Positions 17,450-26,173 of a stretch of DNA of 64,000 nt are shown one piece after another. How positions within the stretch are numbered: the first letter of the stretch is position 1; each line of letters starts with the position of its first letter. Source of the stretch: UBA7662 sp036787895 (GTDB lineage Bacteria; Bacteroidota; Bacteroidia; UBA7662); assembly GCA_036787895.1 (NCBI GenBank), contig DAIQOK010000015.1:19763-83762 (forward strand). Direction: 5' to 3'. Under the pieces are notes generated by a model. It saw nothing but the letters and a program-made list of their open reading frames with translations, was not told the origin of the DNA and searched no databases. Both the position numbers and the translations under genes were made by a program.

Positions 17450-18248
17450 TCTCGGGTTTTTAACCCTCACCCTGCTCGACATCATCGATATCACCCTGGT
17501 GGCTATTTTGCTGTACCAGATTTACAAACTCGTTAAAGGCAGTTTGGCCGTCAATATTTTGCTCGGTCTCATCTCCATTTACCTGCTATGGCTGGCGGTA
17601 GATGCGTTGGAGCTGCGTTTGTTGAGCAAAATACTGGGGCAGTTCATAGGCGTTGGGGTTATTTCGCTGATCATCCTTTTCCAGCCCGAAATCCGCCGAT
17701 TTTTGCTTATGATTGGTAAAAACACCACTTTTCGCAATTACGGTTGGTTGCGGCGTTTTTTGTTTAAGGGGGTAGATAAGGATGAGGAGGATGTGGCCTA
17801 TATCCGTGAAACACTCGAAGCTGCCGAGACGCTGGCCGCGAGTATGACCGGCGCGCTTATCGTTTTTGCCCGGACTTCCGAACTGCAGTTTTTCGCGAAT
17901 AGTGGTACCCCACTCGATGCTCGAATCTCCTCGCGTTTATTGGAAAGCATTTTCCAGAAAAGCAGTCCTTTGCACGACGGCGCCGTAATCATTGCCAACA
18001 AACGGATCAAAGCCGCCAGCTGTGTCCTGCCCGTTACCGAAAACCAGGACCTGCCCGAGGAGCTTGGACTTAGGCATCGTTCGGGCATTGGTATTTCGGA
18101 GCATAGTGATGCCGTAGTATTAATTGTTTCGGAAGAAACTGGCGGGATATCGATAGCGATTAACGGGCAGCTGGAGCAAAACCTGACCCGCGATAAAATT
18201 TACCGCAAGCTGCTGCGGAACTTGCAGGAGAATTCGCAGCAATTGTAG
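17436..18248 (+). CDS. cdaA: Diadenylate cyclase, CdaA type
   Basis: Makes the second messenger c-di-AMP from two ATP. The 270-residue membrane protein has three N-terminal transmembrane helices (about 15-85) and a DisA_N catalytic domain. The catalytic signatures are intact: DGA at 181-183 and RHR at 213-215. TTG 17436 is the start, inside the folP end, so the two genes are translationally coupled. No CdaR-like partner follows. The folP-cdaA order is usual for Bacteroidota. Confidence 0.94.
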   Translation: MKLFDLGFLTLTLLDIIDITLVAILLYQIYKLVKGSLAVNILLGLISIYLLWLAVDALELRLLSKILGQFIGVGVISLIILFQPEIRRFLLMIGKNTTFRNYGWLRRFLFKGVDKDEEDVAYIRETLEAAETLAASMTGALIVFARTSELQFFANSGTPLDARISSRLLESIFQKSSPLHDGAVIIANKRIKAASCVLPVTENQDLPEELGLRHRSGIGISEHSDAVVLIVSEETGGISIAINGQLEQNLTRDKIYRKLLRNLQENSQQL

Positions 18249-18272
18249 CGGCTGAACGTAGGGCTAAGATGT

Positions 18273-18310
18273 GTCGTCCCGCTGGGGTTTTGTAGGGGTA
18301 GTGGGATGAC
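18273..18310. terminator. Hairpin after cdaA, possible convergent terminator or repeat
   Basis: GTCGTCCCGCT (18273-18283) can pair with AGTGGGATGAC (18300-18310), an 11-bp stem with two G-U pairs and a 16-base loop, followed by CTTTT. It lies between convergent genes. It could equally be a decayed intergenic repeat. Confidence 0.4.
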
Positions 18311-18432
18311 CTTTTCTATGAATATTTCGCCCTGCGGGGGTTTTTGGGGCTTGTTGGGTGGGGGGATATAATAAACTGGCTACTGGCTGTTTGGCCGAAC
18401 TGTAAGCGTTTGCCCTGTTCATGAAAAAGAGC

Positions 18433-19437
18433 CTACCACGGCGCTTTCTGATATTGAGTAACATAAGCCCGGCCATCTAAAACTATCATGGGGTCGCGGT
18501 TTTTGGGGTGGTTGCGTTTTTCGAGCTGATAGGAGCCGGATTTACCTGTTCGTTGCGACTGATAATGTATTTTTTCGCCATCAAACCACCAACTGCCGCT
18601 ATCGCTGTTTTGGGAGCTGGTGCCGCCCCAATAACTGTTGGTATTGGTACTCATGGAGTTTTCGGCGTAGTATTCAAATTGCCCGTTAGCATGCAAGGTA
18701 ATACACTCTTCAGAGCTGCTGCCACCGGTACCACCTCCGCTATTGCTATTGAGCATATAGGTACTCATATAACACCACTTCCCGGCGAGTTCGGGTGGGT
18801 TTTTGGAGCTGCTTTTTCGGGGCGGACTCCCTTCTTTGCGGTAATAATAGGTTTGGTTGTTTAAATTGAGCTGCAATTCGTTATCGGCCAAAGTATACGG
18901 CATGGTAAGTTTTTGCGCCTGCACATCTATGATAATTTGGGTTGCTGTCAGCGTATAATTCAGCTCTACATCTTTGAAAATACATTTGCCATCCTTGTTA
19001 AACTCCAACACTTCTCCCTGACCAAGCCATCGTCCAATTAGTGCATTGTTCGCCGGAGCGGTAGAAGTTGCAGGGGATGTTAGGGGTGTTGAATTCGGTG
19101 TAGTAACGGGGGCAGATTTTTTAGCGGGGCTAGCCGATTTGGAAAAGCTGATGGCCGCGTCCAGGTCGCCCCCGCTCAAGGTGAGCCGATCGCCTTGCAA
19201 CTGATAGGAATAGGTAGTCGACTGACCATGGATGACCAAAACCAAGCTTGCTGAACTTTTGAGTTGATATGTGAAGTTTTCACCTTCAAAGCTGCCGTTT
19301 TGGGCATCTGTAAATTCAAGGACCATGGCGTAACCATAATCCTGGTTGATCCATTTGCCGATTAAATCGCTTTGGTTCGGCTGACCGAAACAAGGCTGTA
19401 TCCAAAATAAAAACAGGCTTAATAGACTGTATTTCAT
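18433..19437 (-). CDS. Secreted protein with three lipocalin-like repeats
   Basis: The 334 residues begin with a signal peptide ending CFGQ. Three units each start with a Gly-Lys/Arg-Trp strand: LIGKWINQDYGY (about 25), LIGRWLGQGEVLEF (about 132) and LAGKWCYMSTY (about 216). Each unit runs on in alternating beta strands, like lipocalin-type DUFs of Bacteroidota. Low-complexity Ser/Thr/Pro linkers (TTPNSTPLTSPATS) separate the units. No sorting domain or lipobox is seen, so a periplasmic place is likely. Ligand unknown. Confidence 0.72.
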   Translation of the reverse strand: MKYSLLSLFLFWIQPCFGQPNQSDLIGKWINQDYGYAMVLEFTDAQNGSFEGENFTYQLKSSASLVLVIHGQSTTYSYQLQGDRLTLSGGDLDAAISFSKSASPAKKSAPVTTPNSTPLTSPATSTAPANNALIGRWLGQGEVLEFNKDGKCIFKDVELNYTLTATQIIIDVQAQKLTMPYTLADNELQLNLNNQTYYYRKEGSPPRKSSSKNPPELAGKWCYMSTYMLNSNSGGGTGGSSSEECITLHANGQFEYYAENSMSTNTNSYWGGTSSQNSDSGSWWFDGEKIHYQSQRTGKSGSYQLEKRNHPKNRDPMIVLDGRAYVTQYQKAPW

Positions 19438-19809
19438 GGCCTTAATTTGAATTCAATCTATGATTTTATTTTTAATTAGCAACGATTCTTGTCGAATTGC
19501 TATTTGGAGGTCTTGTTTTTGGGTATCGACCTACAAAGGCTGCTTTGGATGCAGTAGCATCAATTCTTTGTTTGTTCGGGTCGTTTTCAGTTGTACGATA
19601 GTTAGATTGAAATGCGAATATTTCACCCGGCTGGTGCTTTTGGAGTGGGTTGTGGTGAATTTTCTTTGCGAGTTTCTCTACGCTGGGGTTGTGGTAGTAG
19701 CGGCAGTAATGAATAAAACGGGTTGGCTGGTCTATTGGCTTATTGGTAAAACTAAATTGGTGCAAACTCTTTTTTGGCATAGTCCGAAAATCCCAGCAAC
19801 TTCGTGCTC
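19438..19809. other. Intergenic stretch with no assured gene
   Basis: These 372 bp separate a leftward secreted-protein gene from a rightward symporter gene. Two overlapping open frames (117 codons on plus at 19460, 102 codons on minus at 19472-19780) show no signal peptide and no motif that I recognise. I see no hairpin or clear promoter. Confidence 0.5.
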
Positions 19810-21267
19810 ATGACGCCCAGCCTGATCCTCGTGATCATCTCCCTGTACTTCCTATTGCTGATTGCAATTTCCTGGTTTACCGGCCGGAAAGCAGATAATC
19901 AATCGTTTTTTCTAGCCAACAAAGCCGCTCCCTGGTATGTCGTGGCCTTTGGCATGATTGGTTCCTCCCTTTCGGGGGTGACTTTTGTGTCGATACCTGG
20001 AACGGTGGCGAGCCAGTCGTTTAGTTATATGCAGTTGGTGTTGGGCTATTTGTTGGGCTATTTTGTCATCATTAAGGTATTGCTGCCGCTGTATTATAAG
20101 ATGAATCTGACCTCAATTTACGCTTATCTCGAGCAACGATTCGGCTTTTTTTCTCATCGTACAGGTGCGGCTTTTTTCCTGCTTTCGCGGACTATCGGGT
20201 CCTCTTTCCGGCTGTATTTGGTCGCCATGGTGTTGGATACTTTTGTTTTCGCAGCCTGGGGCATACCTTTCTGGGCGACGGTTGTGGTTACCATCGTGCT
20301 CATCTGGCTGTATACTTTCCGAAGCGGCATAAAAACCATTTTGTGGACGGACACCTTGCAGACTGCTTTTTTGGTGGGCGCAGTAATCATTTCCATCGGC
20401 ATTATAGGTGAGGATTTGAAGTTGTCGCTGAGCGACATGGCTACGAGCTTGCAGGCCAGTCCCATGTCGCAGGTGTTTTTCTGGGACTGGCAGGGGTCGC
20501 AGAACTTTTTTAAGATGTTTTTCTCAGGGGCATTTATAACCATCGTCATGACCGGCCTCGACCAGGACATGATGCAAAAAAATCTGAGTTGTCGCAGTTT
20601 GGCCGATGCCCAGAAAAACATGATGTGGTTTAGTATTGTCCTGGTCTTCGTAAACCTGCTTTTCCTCTGCCTGGGAGCGCTTTTGTACATTTATGCCGAT
20701 ACCAAAGGCATTGCCCTGCCCGCTAAAAGCGATGAGTTATTTCCCCTGTTGGCCCTGCAGCATTTTGCTCCCTTGGCTGGCTTTACCTTTATCATTGGCC
20801 TCATCGCTGCGGCCTATTCAAGTGCCGATTCGGCTTTAACTGCGCTAACCACTTCTTTCTGTGTTGACTTTTTGGGCTTCGATGAAAAAAAAGGCGATGT
20901 CAAAACCCGAATGCAAGTACATATCGCCATGTCGTTGGTGTTGGGATTACAGATTTTGCTGTTTCACTCGCTGCACAACGACTCCCTGATTACCCAGCTC
21001 TTCAAGGTGGCGGGTTATACCTATGGTCCTTTGCTCGGTTTGTTTGCTTTCGGCCTTTTCACCAATTATGTGGTAAAAGATAGATGGGTGCCGTTGATAG
21101 CCATACTTTCGCCGGTGATTTGCTATATATTGCAAGCCAACAGCGAAGCGTGGTTGTGGGGCTATAAATTCGGCTTCGAATTATTAATCCTGAACGGTGT
21201 CATAACTTTCTTAGGACTGCGTTTGTTAGCTGTGAAAGGTAAATTTGTGACTAAAGCAATATTATGA
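19810..21267 (+). CDS. Sodium:solute symporter family (SSS) transporter
   Basis: The 485-residue protein has about 13 hydrophobic segments and the SSS family layout: SFFLANKAAPWYVVAFGMIGSSLSGVTFVSIPG in the first core helix, FRSGIKTILWTDTLQTAFLVGA in the middle, and AAYSSADSALTALTTSF near residue 335, the region that forms the second sodium site in vSGLT and LeuT-fold relatives. The solute cannot be told. ATG 19810 is preferred over GTG 19804. Its stop overlaps the next gene as ATGA, so it heads a four-gene operon. Confidence 0.92.
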   Translation: MTPSLILVIISLYFLLLIAISWFTGRKADNQSFFLANKAAPWYVVAFGMIGSSLSGVTFVSIPGTVASQSFSYMQLVLGYLLGYFVIIKVLLPLYYKMNLTSIYAYLEQRFGFFSHRTGAAFFLLSRTIGSSFRLYLVAMVLDTFVFAAWGIPFWATVVVTIVLIWLYTFRSGIKTILWTDTLQTAFLVGAVIISIGIIGEDLKLSLSDMATSLQASPMSQVFFWDWQGSQNFFKMFFSGAFITIVMTGLDQDMMQKNLSCRSLADAQKNMMWFSIVLVFVNLLFLCLGALLYIYADTKGIALPAKSDELFPLLALQHFAPLAGFTFIIGLIAAAYSSADSALTALTTSFCVDFLGFDEKKGDVKTRMQVHIAMSLVLGLQILLFHSLHNDSLITQLFKVAGYTYGPLLGLFAFGLFTNYVVKDRWVPLIAILSPVICYILQANSEAWLWGYKFGFELLILNGVITFLGLRLLAVKGKFVTKAIL

Positions 21268-21977
21268 CTGACGATAAAGAAGAGCTCATCCGCGGTGCGT
21301 TTGAGCAAAAAAGCTGGACCGAAATCAAAGCTGCCTCCTCCTGGCAGATATTTAAAATTATAGCCGAACTGGTTGAAGGTTTTGAAAAACTCGCGCGTAT
21401 TGGTCCCTGTGTATCCATTTTTGGCTCAGCACGCACTAAACCCGACAACCGCTACTACAAACTCGCCGAAGAAATTGGCGCCATGCTCACCGAAAAGGGT
21501 TTTGGTGTGATTACCGGTGGTGGCCCTGGCATCATGGAAGCCGGCAACAAAGGTGCGAAACTCGCCGGTGGTAAATCGGTAGGTTTGAACATCGATCTGC
21601 CTTTCGAACAATTCAGCAACCCTTATATCGATAGCGATAAACTTATCAATTTCGACTACTTTTTTGTCCGTAAGCTGATGTTTATCAAATATGCCCAGGG
21701 TTTTGTGGTGCTGCCCGGTGGTTTTGGCACGCTCGACGAATTGTTCGAGGCGATGACGCTGATTCAGACCAAAAAAATTGGCAAATTCCCGATTGTGTTG
21801 GTGGGTAAGGACTATTGGCAGGGTTTGATTGACTGGATGAAAAATATGATGCACGACAAGGAGAATAACATTCACCTGTCGGATCTCGACCTCATTGCTG
21901 TGGTCGACACCGCCAAAGAGGCTGTGGAGCATATCGAAGACTTTTATTCCCGTTTCGTGCTCAGTCCGAATTTCTGA
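21264..21977 (+). CDS. LOG-family Rossmann protein (TIGR00730), putative nucleoside 5'-monophosphate phosphoribohydrolase
   Basis: The 237 residues hold the LOG/lysine-decarboxylase-like fold with VITGGGPGIMEAGNKGA (about 82-98) and the active-site motif PGGFGTLDE (151-159). Proteins with this pair release free base from cytokinin or purine nucleotides. An N-terminal helix of about 40 residues (FEQKSWTEIKAASSWQIFKI) is typical of the longer bacterial clade. It overlaps its upstream neighbour by 4 bp and its downstream neighbour by 1 bp (TGATG). Its cellular role is unknown. Confidence 0.88.
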   Translation: MTDDKEELIRGAFEQKSWTEIKAASSWQIFKIIAELVEGFEKLARIGPCVSIFGSARTKPDNRYYKLAEEIGAMLTEKGFGVITGGGPGIMEAGNKGAKLAGGKSVGLNIDLPFEQFSNPYIDSDKLINFDYFFVRKLMFIKYAQGFVVLPGGFGTLDELFEAMTLIQTKKIGKFPIVLVGKDYWQGLIDWMKNMMHDKENNIHLSDLDLIAVVDTAKEAVEHIEDFYSRFVLSPNF

Positions 21978-23710
21978 TGCGTTTTGGGTCATGTCATATA
22001 GCCTTCTTGCTCGGTTGGCTGGCAGCGCTTTACCAGCCTGCCCGTGCGCAACAGGCCTATCCCAACGGCTATTTCCGCTCGCCATTGGACATTCCCTTAA
22101 AATTGTCGGGCACCTTTGGGGAGTTGCGTACCAATCATTTTCACAGTGGATTAGACATTCGTACCAATTCGGTTGAAGGGCTGAACATCTATGCCGCAGC
22201 TGATGGTTTTGTGAGTCGGGTAAAAGTATCTGCTTATGGTTATGGTTTGGCGTTATATGTAGATCATCCCAACGGTTATACCACGGTATATGCCCATTTG
22301 CAGCAGTTTCAGGGGGCGATTGCCGACTGGGTCTACAAAAAACATTATGAGAAGGAGTCGTTTGAGCTCGACATTACCCTCTACCCCAATGAATTGCCTG
22401 TAAAAAAGGGACAAGTGATAGCATTAAGTGGTAATAGCGGTGGTTCAGGAGGTCCGCATTTGCATTTTGAGGTACGCGATACCAAAACCGAAGAAATTCT
22501 CAATCCCCAGCTTTTTGGCTTTCAAATTGCCGACAAAGTTGCGCCCACCTTTGCCTTTGTTGAGTTGGTACCACACGGCCCCGGGAGTCAAATTAATGGT
22601 TCAGGAAAACCGAAAAAATTGTGGGTGCAACGAGATAAGGCCGGTAACAGTTTTTTGACCAAACAGCAGCTTCAGATATGGGGTGGTTTTTATGTGCAAG
22701 CCAAAGTTTACGATAAACACGACGGCAACGGGTTCAATAATGGCATTTACCGCCTGATGTTACTGGATGGCAAGGATACCCTGTACCGCTTTCAGGCCGA
22801 TGCATTCGCCTTTGCCGATACCCGATACGCCAATGCGGTCATGGACTATAAACAAAAGATGCTTCAGCGCGAACAGATTTATCGTTTAATGCGTGCACCA
22901 GGCAATAAATCTACCGTGCTAGCCCGCTTGGCTAGCGATGGTATTCTCCAATTGGGTCCGGGGGAATCCAAAACCTTATGGTTGGTGGCTACTGACTTTG
23001 CCGGAAATACCAGTCAGCTGGAACTGGTGGTGACGGGAGCTGAAAGTCGAACCGCAGAATTATTAGCCACGCCTCAGCCTACCGAGAGGTATACACCCGA
23101 CAAACCCCTCAACATTATTCGAGAAGACCTACGGGTAAGCATGCCAGCCTGGAACTTTTACGATACGCTGGATCTGGCTTACCGCCGAACCCTAAAACCT
23201 TTTATGGCCTATTCGGCAGTTCATAGCTTACATACCGCCGATGAGCCCATTCATGGCTTTTACACCATTTCCATCAAACAAAGCGGCTTGCCTGATAGCT
23301 TACGCTCTAAAACCGTCATGGTGAATGTTGGGATCAATAATGCCCGAAATGCAAGCTCCGGGGTTTGGAAGGCCGATTTTTTTGAAGCTAAAGTCCGCAG
23401 CTTCGGCGATTTTTATCTAAGCATTGATACAGTAGCACCGGTAATTCGTTCATTAAACTTTAGGCCGGGTGCCAGCTACCGTGCCGGTCAGCAGCTGAAT
23501 TTCAAACTCAGCGATAATCTGGTGGGACTTTCCAGTTACCAGGTGTATATTGATGGTCAATGGGAATACCATTATTTCGATGGCAAAACCGCCAACTTAC
23601 AATTGCCTTTGCAAAAAAAGCTGGCTTCGGGAAATCATCTGCTCGAAATTGTTGTTAAAGATGGCGTGGGTAATATCACCCGATATCAAGCAAATTTTAA
23701 TCTATTATGA
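21977..23710 (+). CDS. Secreted M23-family metallopeptidase
   Basis: The 577-residue protein starts with a signal peptide ending PARAQQ. The LytM/M23 zinc domain is interrupted in the usual Bacteroidota manner but complete: HSGLDI (H56, D60), AHLQQF, and GGPHLHFEV (H161, H163). This predicts cleavage of peptidoglycan cross-bridges. The long C-terminal part (about 190-577) consists of beta-rich Ig-like stretches, including VAPVIRSLNFRPGASYRAG, and probably tethers or orients the enzyme. It is inside the symporter/LOG/peroxiredoxin operon. Confidence 0.9.
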   Translation: MRFGSCHIAFLLGWLAALYQPARAQQAYPNGYFRSPLDIPLKLSGTFGELRTNHFHSGLDIRTNSVEGLNIYAAADGFVSRVKVSAYGYGLALYVDHPNGYTTVYAHLQQFQGAIADWVYKKHYEKESFELDITLYPNELPVKKGQVIALSGNSGGSGGPHLHFEVRDTKTEEILNPQLFGFQIADKVAPTFAFVELVPHGPGSQINGSGKPKKLWVQRDKAGNSFLTKQQLQIWGGFYVQAKVYDKHDGNGFNNGIYRLMLLDGKDTLYRFQADAFAFADTRYANAVMDYKQKMLQREQIYRLMRAPGNKSTVLARLASDGILQLGPGESKTLWLVATDFAGNTSQLELVVTGAESRTAELLATPQPTERYTPDKPLNIIREDLRVSMPAWNFYDTLDLAYRRTLKPFMAYSAVHSLHTADEPIHGFYTISIKQSGLPDSLRSKTVMVNVGINNARNASSGVWKADFFEAKVRSFGDFYLSIDTVAPVIRSLNFRPGASYRAGQQLNFKLSDNLVGLSSYQVYIDGQWEYHYFDGKTANLQLPLQKKLASGNHLLEIVVKDGVGNITRYQANFNLL

Positions 23711-24156
23711 GCAGACCACAAGCAGGCGACAAAGCACCGGTTTTCAGCGGCCTCAACCAAAAGGGCGAAACCATTTCGCTCGATCAATTTAAAGGCAAAA
23801 AAGTTGCCCTCTACTTTTACCCAAAAGACGATACCCCCGGTTGCACGGCCGAAGCCTGTAACCTCCGCGACAATGAGCTGCAGCTCAAAGCCAAAGGCAT
23901 AGAGGTGGTTGGCGTGAGCAGCGACAGCGTTAAATCGCACGCCAAATTCGCCACCAAATACGAGCTCCCATTCCATCTCCTTGCCGATGAGGACAAGTCG
24001 GTACACCAAGCCTACGGTACCTGGGTCGAAAAAAGCATGTACGGCCGCCAATATATGGGTACTGCGCGTATTACCTTTTTAATCGACGAAAAAGGGGTGA
24101 TTGAGAAAGTAATCGAGAAAGTGGATACGAAGAACCATGCAGCGCAGTTGGTTTAA
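23707..24156 (+). CDS. bcp: Thioredoxin-dependent thiol peroxidase
   Basis: A 149-residue peroxiredoxin of the BCP/PrxQ class that reduces hydrogen and organic peroxides. The peroxidatic and resolving cysteines lie in PGCTAEAC (C46, C51), five residues apart as in this class. FYPKDDTPGCT and SSDSVKSHAKFATKYELPF are family marks. It overlaps the M23 gene by 4 bp and ends the operon before a terminator. Confidence 0.95.
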   Translation: MSRPQAGDKAPVFSGLNQKGETISLDQFKGKKVALYFYPKDDTPGCTAEACNLRDNELQLKAKGIEVVGVSSDSVKSHAKFATKYELPFHLLADEDKSVHQAYGTWVEKSMYGRQYMGTARITFLIDEKGVIEKVIEKVDTKNHAAQLV

Positions 24157-24188
24157 TGCCTGGTTTTGATCTGAGCATTTAACAAAAG

Positions 24189-24214
24189 AAGGCGGCCACG
24201 AGCCGTCTTTTTTT
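24189..24214 (+). terminator. Terminator after bcp
   Basis: Stem AAGGCGGC / GCCGTCTT (one G-U pair) with a 5-base loop and seven T downstream, 32 bp after the bcp stop codon. Confidence 0.8.
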
Positions 24215-24374
24215 GTGGAGAAGTTGAAAGCAGGCTTGGGTGCAGCTATTTCGTTACGACACCGACAGTGCTGTTTGTCAGGTCAATTTGATTTTGTTTG
24301 TCAGTCCGACGCTTATACCCACCATGCATTTCAATGCGGGTTGGGAACGCATTAATTTCGGGAGATGATTTCGT

Positions 24375-24402
24375 AAAAAAAGCCACCCTGTTCGGGGTGG
24401 CT
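24375..24402 (-). terminator. Terminator of the acyl-CoA dehydrogenase gene
   Basis: Perfect 8-bp stem AGCCACCC / GGGTGGCT with a 6-base loop. Read leftward, it is followed by a run of T (the A run 24375-24381). It lies 22 bp after the stop codon. Confidence 0.88.
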
Positions 24403-24424
24403 CGTGTATAGGCGTTGATTCAGT

Positions 24425-25564
24425 TTAGCGCAATACCTCGCGGGCAATGACGATTTTTTGAACTTCGCTGGTGCCTTCGTAAATCTGGGTGATTTTAGCA
24501 TCGCGCATGAGGCGCTCAACGTGGAATTCTTTCACATAACCATAGCCGCCGTGAACTTGAACAGCCTCAGTAGTGATGCGCATGGCAGCGGTGGAGGCAA
24601 ATAATTTAGCTTGTGCGCTGGCCAAAGTATAATCCAGGTGTTGGTCTTTTAGCCAGGCAGCATGCAAACACATCATACGGGCAGCATCAATTTCGGTTGC
24701 CATATCGGCTAATTTGAATTGGATGGCCTGGTGGTTTTTGATTTCTGTGCCAAAGGCTTTGCGCTCCTTGGCGTATTTCAATGACAATTCATAAGCGCCA
24801 CTGGCAATGCCAAGGGCTTGAGAAGCAATACCGATACGGCCGCCACTCAATACTTTCATGGCAAATTTGAAACCGAAGCCATCTTCACCAATGCGGTTGG
24901 CTTTAGGCACTTTGACGTTGGTGAACATCAATGAATGGGTGTCGCTCCCACGTATGCCCATTTTGTCTTCTTTTTTGCCTACGACAAAACCTTCCGATTC
25001 CCGCTCAACGATGAGGGCATTGATGCCTTTGTGGCCTTTTTCGACATGGGTTTGTGCAATAACGATATAAATAGATGCGCTGTTGCCGTTGGTAATCCAG
25101 TTTTTGGTGCCATTGAGCAGGTAATACTCACCTTTGTCTTCGGCCAGGGTGCGCTGGGAGGTAGCGTCCGAACCGGCTTCGGGCTCAGATAGGCAGAAAG
25201 CGCCTATTTTGCGACCACTGGCCAACTCTGGCAGGTATTTGCGTTTTTGCTCTTCGGTACCGAAAGTTTCGAGGCCCCAACATACCAGGGAGTTGTTTAC
25301 CGACATACAAACCGAAGCAGAAGCGTCGATTTTGGAAATTTCTTCCATGGCCAGGACATAGGAAATGGTATCCATACCGCCGCCGCCATATTCAGGGCTG
25401 ACCATCATACCCATGAAACCGAGCTCGCCCATTTTACGGATTTGTTCAGCCGGAAATTTCTGATCATTGTCGCGTTCAATTACACCCGGCAACAATTCCG
25501 TCTGTGCAAAATCGCGTGCCGCCTGGCGAATCATGAGGTGTTCTTCGGTAAGGTTAAATTCCAT
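24425..25564 (-). CDS. Acyl-CoA dehydrogenase, short/branched-chain type
   Basis: FAD enzyme that introduces the alpha-beta double bond in acyl-CoA. The 379 residues are normal length. Visible motifs are the FAD-binding CLSEPEAGSD and NGTKNWITNG, KMGIRGSDTH, GRIGIASQALGIA and the C-terminal IYEGTSEVQKIVIAREVLR, whose Glu is the catalytic base of the short-chain class. ATG 25564 is chosen over 25603 because MEFNLTEEHLMIRQ is the usual N-terminus. A -7 box TATCTTTG lies at 25624-25617. It is monocistronic, so the exact chain length cannot be read from context. Confidence 0.93.
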   Translation of the reverse strand: MEFNLTEEHLMIRQAARDFAQTELLPGVIERDNDQKFPAEQIRKMGELGFMGMMVSPEYGGGGMDTISYVLAMEEISKIDASASVCMSVNNSLVCWGLETFGTEEQKRKYLPELASGRKIGAFCLSEPEAGSDATSQRTLAEDKGEYYLLNGTKNWITNGNSASIYIVIAQTHVEKGHKGINALIVERESEGFVVGKKEDKMGIRGSDTHSLMFTNVKVPKANRIGEDGFGFKFAMKVLSGGRIGIASQALGIASGAYELSLKYAKERKAFGTEIKNHQAIQFKLADMATEIDAARMMCLHAAWLKDQHLDYTLASAQAKLFASTAAMRITTEAVQVHGGYGYVKEFHVERLMRDAKITQIYEGTSEVQKIVIAREVLR

Positions 25565-25616
25565 ATGCTGCTTTTTGTAGGTCTGAACAATCCAAATCCT
25601 CAAGGGTTTGGCAGCG

Positions 25617-25624
25617 CAAAGATA
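25617..25624 (-). promoter_or_regulatory. -7 box upstream of acyl-CoA dehydrogenase gene
   Basis: TATCTTTG on the minus strand matches TAnnTTTG. No good TTG is found at the expected upstream distance, so this is only suggestive. Confidence 0.35.
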
Positions 25625-25779
25625 AAAATTAGCGTGGTTAATAGCCCATTTGATTCAACCAAACTATGCATGGATAGCGGGAAAAGCTATTCAATGGTAG
25701 GCATGTATCGGTTGGCAGGCTAGGCTGCGGCAGGCATTAATTAGGACAAATCAACTGGACCACGAGCCCTGGCTGGCAC

Positions 25780-25890
25780 AGCGCAGCGGTGGTCAGCGCA
25801 GCGTGTGGACCTTTTCGCGCAGCGAAAAAAGTGGTCAGCGCAGCATGTGGACCGCCCCGTCAGGGGCAAGTGGTCAGCGCAGCGGTGGAC
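25780..25890 (+). repeat. Modular repeat array: three GTGGTCAGCGCAGC units with mini-hairpins between them
   Basis: A half unit (25780-25792) is followed by three units at 25789-25810, 25831-25852 and 25870-25890, each GTGGTCAGCGCAGC plus a short GTGGAC end. Between them sit two unrelated perfect palindromes: TTTTCGC-GCA-GCGAAAA (25812-25828) and GCCCC-GTCA-GGGGC (25854-25867). The same unit with other hairpins recurs at 62342-62505. The region is non-coding. The rest of the 25565-26011 gap shows only a motif of repeated ATCGAC near 25967-25988. Confidence 0.85.
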
Positions 25891-26011
25891 TCACAGTAGC
25901 TCTTCTTGAGCCAATAACTTCCCTATCTCGACAAAGTGTCTCGTCCTGAAAATCGGCTATGGACTATCGACCCATCGACCATCGACTGCGCGGCACGCGC
26001 TACAAGCACAC

Positions 26012-26044
26012 AAAAAAACCGGAATAATCTTGCGACTATTCCGG
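26012..26044 (-). terminator. Terminator of tRNA-Gln
   Basis: Stem CCGGAATA / TATTCCGG (26019-26026 with 26037-26044), 10-base loop, followed leftward by seven T. It lies 17 bp beyond the tRNA 3' end. Confidence 0.9.
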
Positions 26045-26061
26045 CTTTACTTTTTACCGTG

Positions 26062-26133
26062 TTGCCCGACTAGGACTCGAACCTAGACGTACAGTACCAA
26101 AAACTGCTGTCCTGCCAATTAGACGATCGGGCA
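26062..26133 (-). tRNA. tRNA-Gln (anticodon TTG)
   Basis: The minus strand folds into a complete cloverleaf of 72 nt. The acceptor stem is TGCCCGA / TCGGGCA with discriminator A. The D-arm starts GTC, and the anticodon stem GCAGT / ACTGT holds the loop TTTTGGT, giving anticodon TTG. The T-arm contains GGTTCGAGTCC. CCA is not encoded. Confidence 0.95.
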
Positions 26134-26143
26134 ATTGGGAGTG

Positions 26144-26173
26144 CAAATATAGCATGGAATGTAAAAAGTGCAA
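26144..26173 (-). promoter_or_regulatory. Promoter of tRNA-Gln
   Basis: Read leftward: TTG (26173-26171), 19 bases, TATATTTG (26151-26144), a full match to the Bacteroidota consensus. It lies 10 bp before the tRNA 5' end. Confidence 0.8.

Noticed and set aside
18264..18476. 70-codon minus-strand frame
   Set aside because: It overlaps the end of the secreted lipocalin-like gene, is Arg/Pro/Thr-rich and covers the hairpin region.
19460..19813. Small genes in the 19.4-19.8 kb gap (plus 117 codons, minus 102 codons)
   Set aside because: The two overlap each other on opposite strands. Neither has a recognisable motif, signal or credible start.
25780..25890. CRISPR array
   Set aside because: The recurring unit is about 21 bp with only three copies; spacers are 17-20 bp and palindromic, and no cas genes are present.
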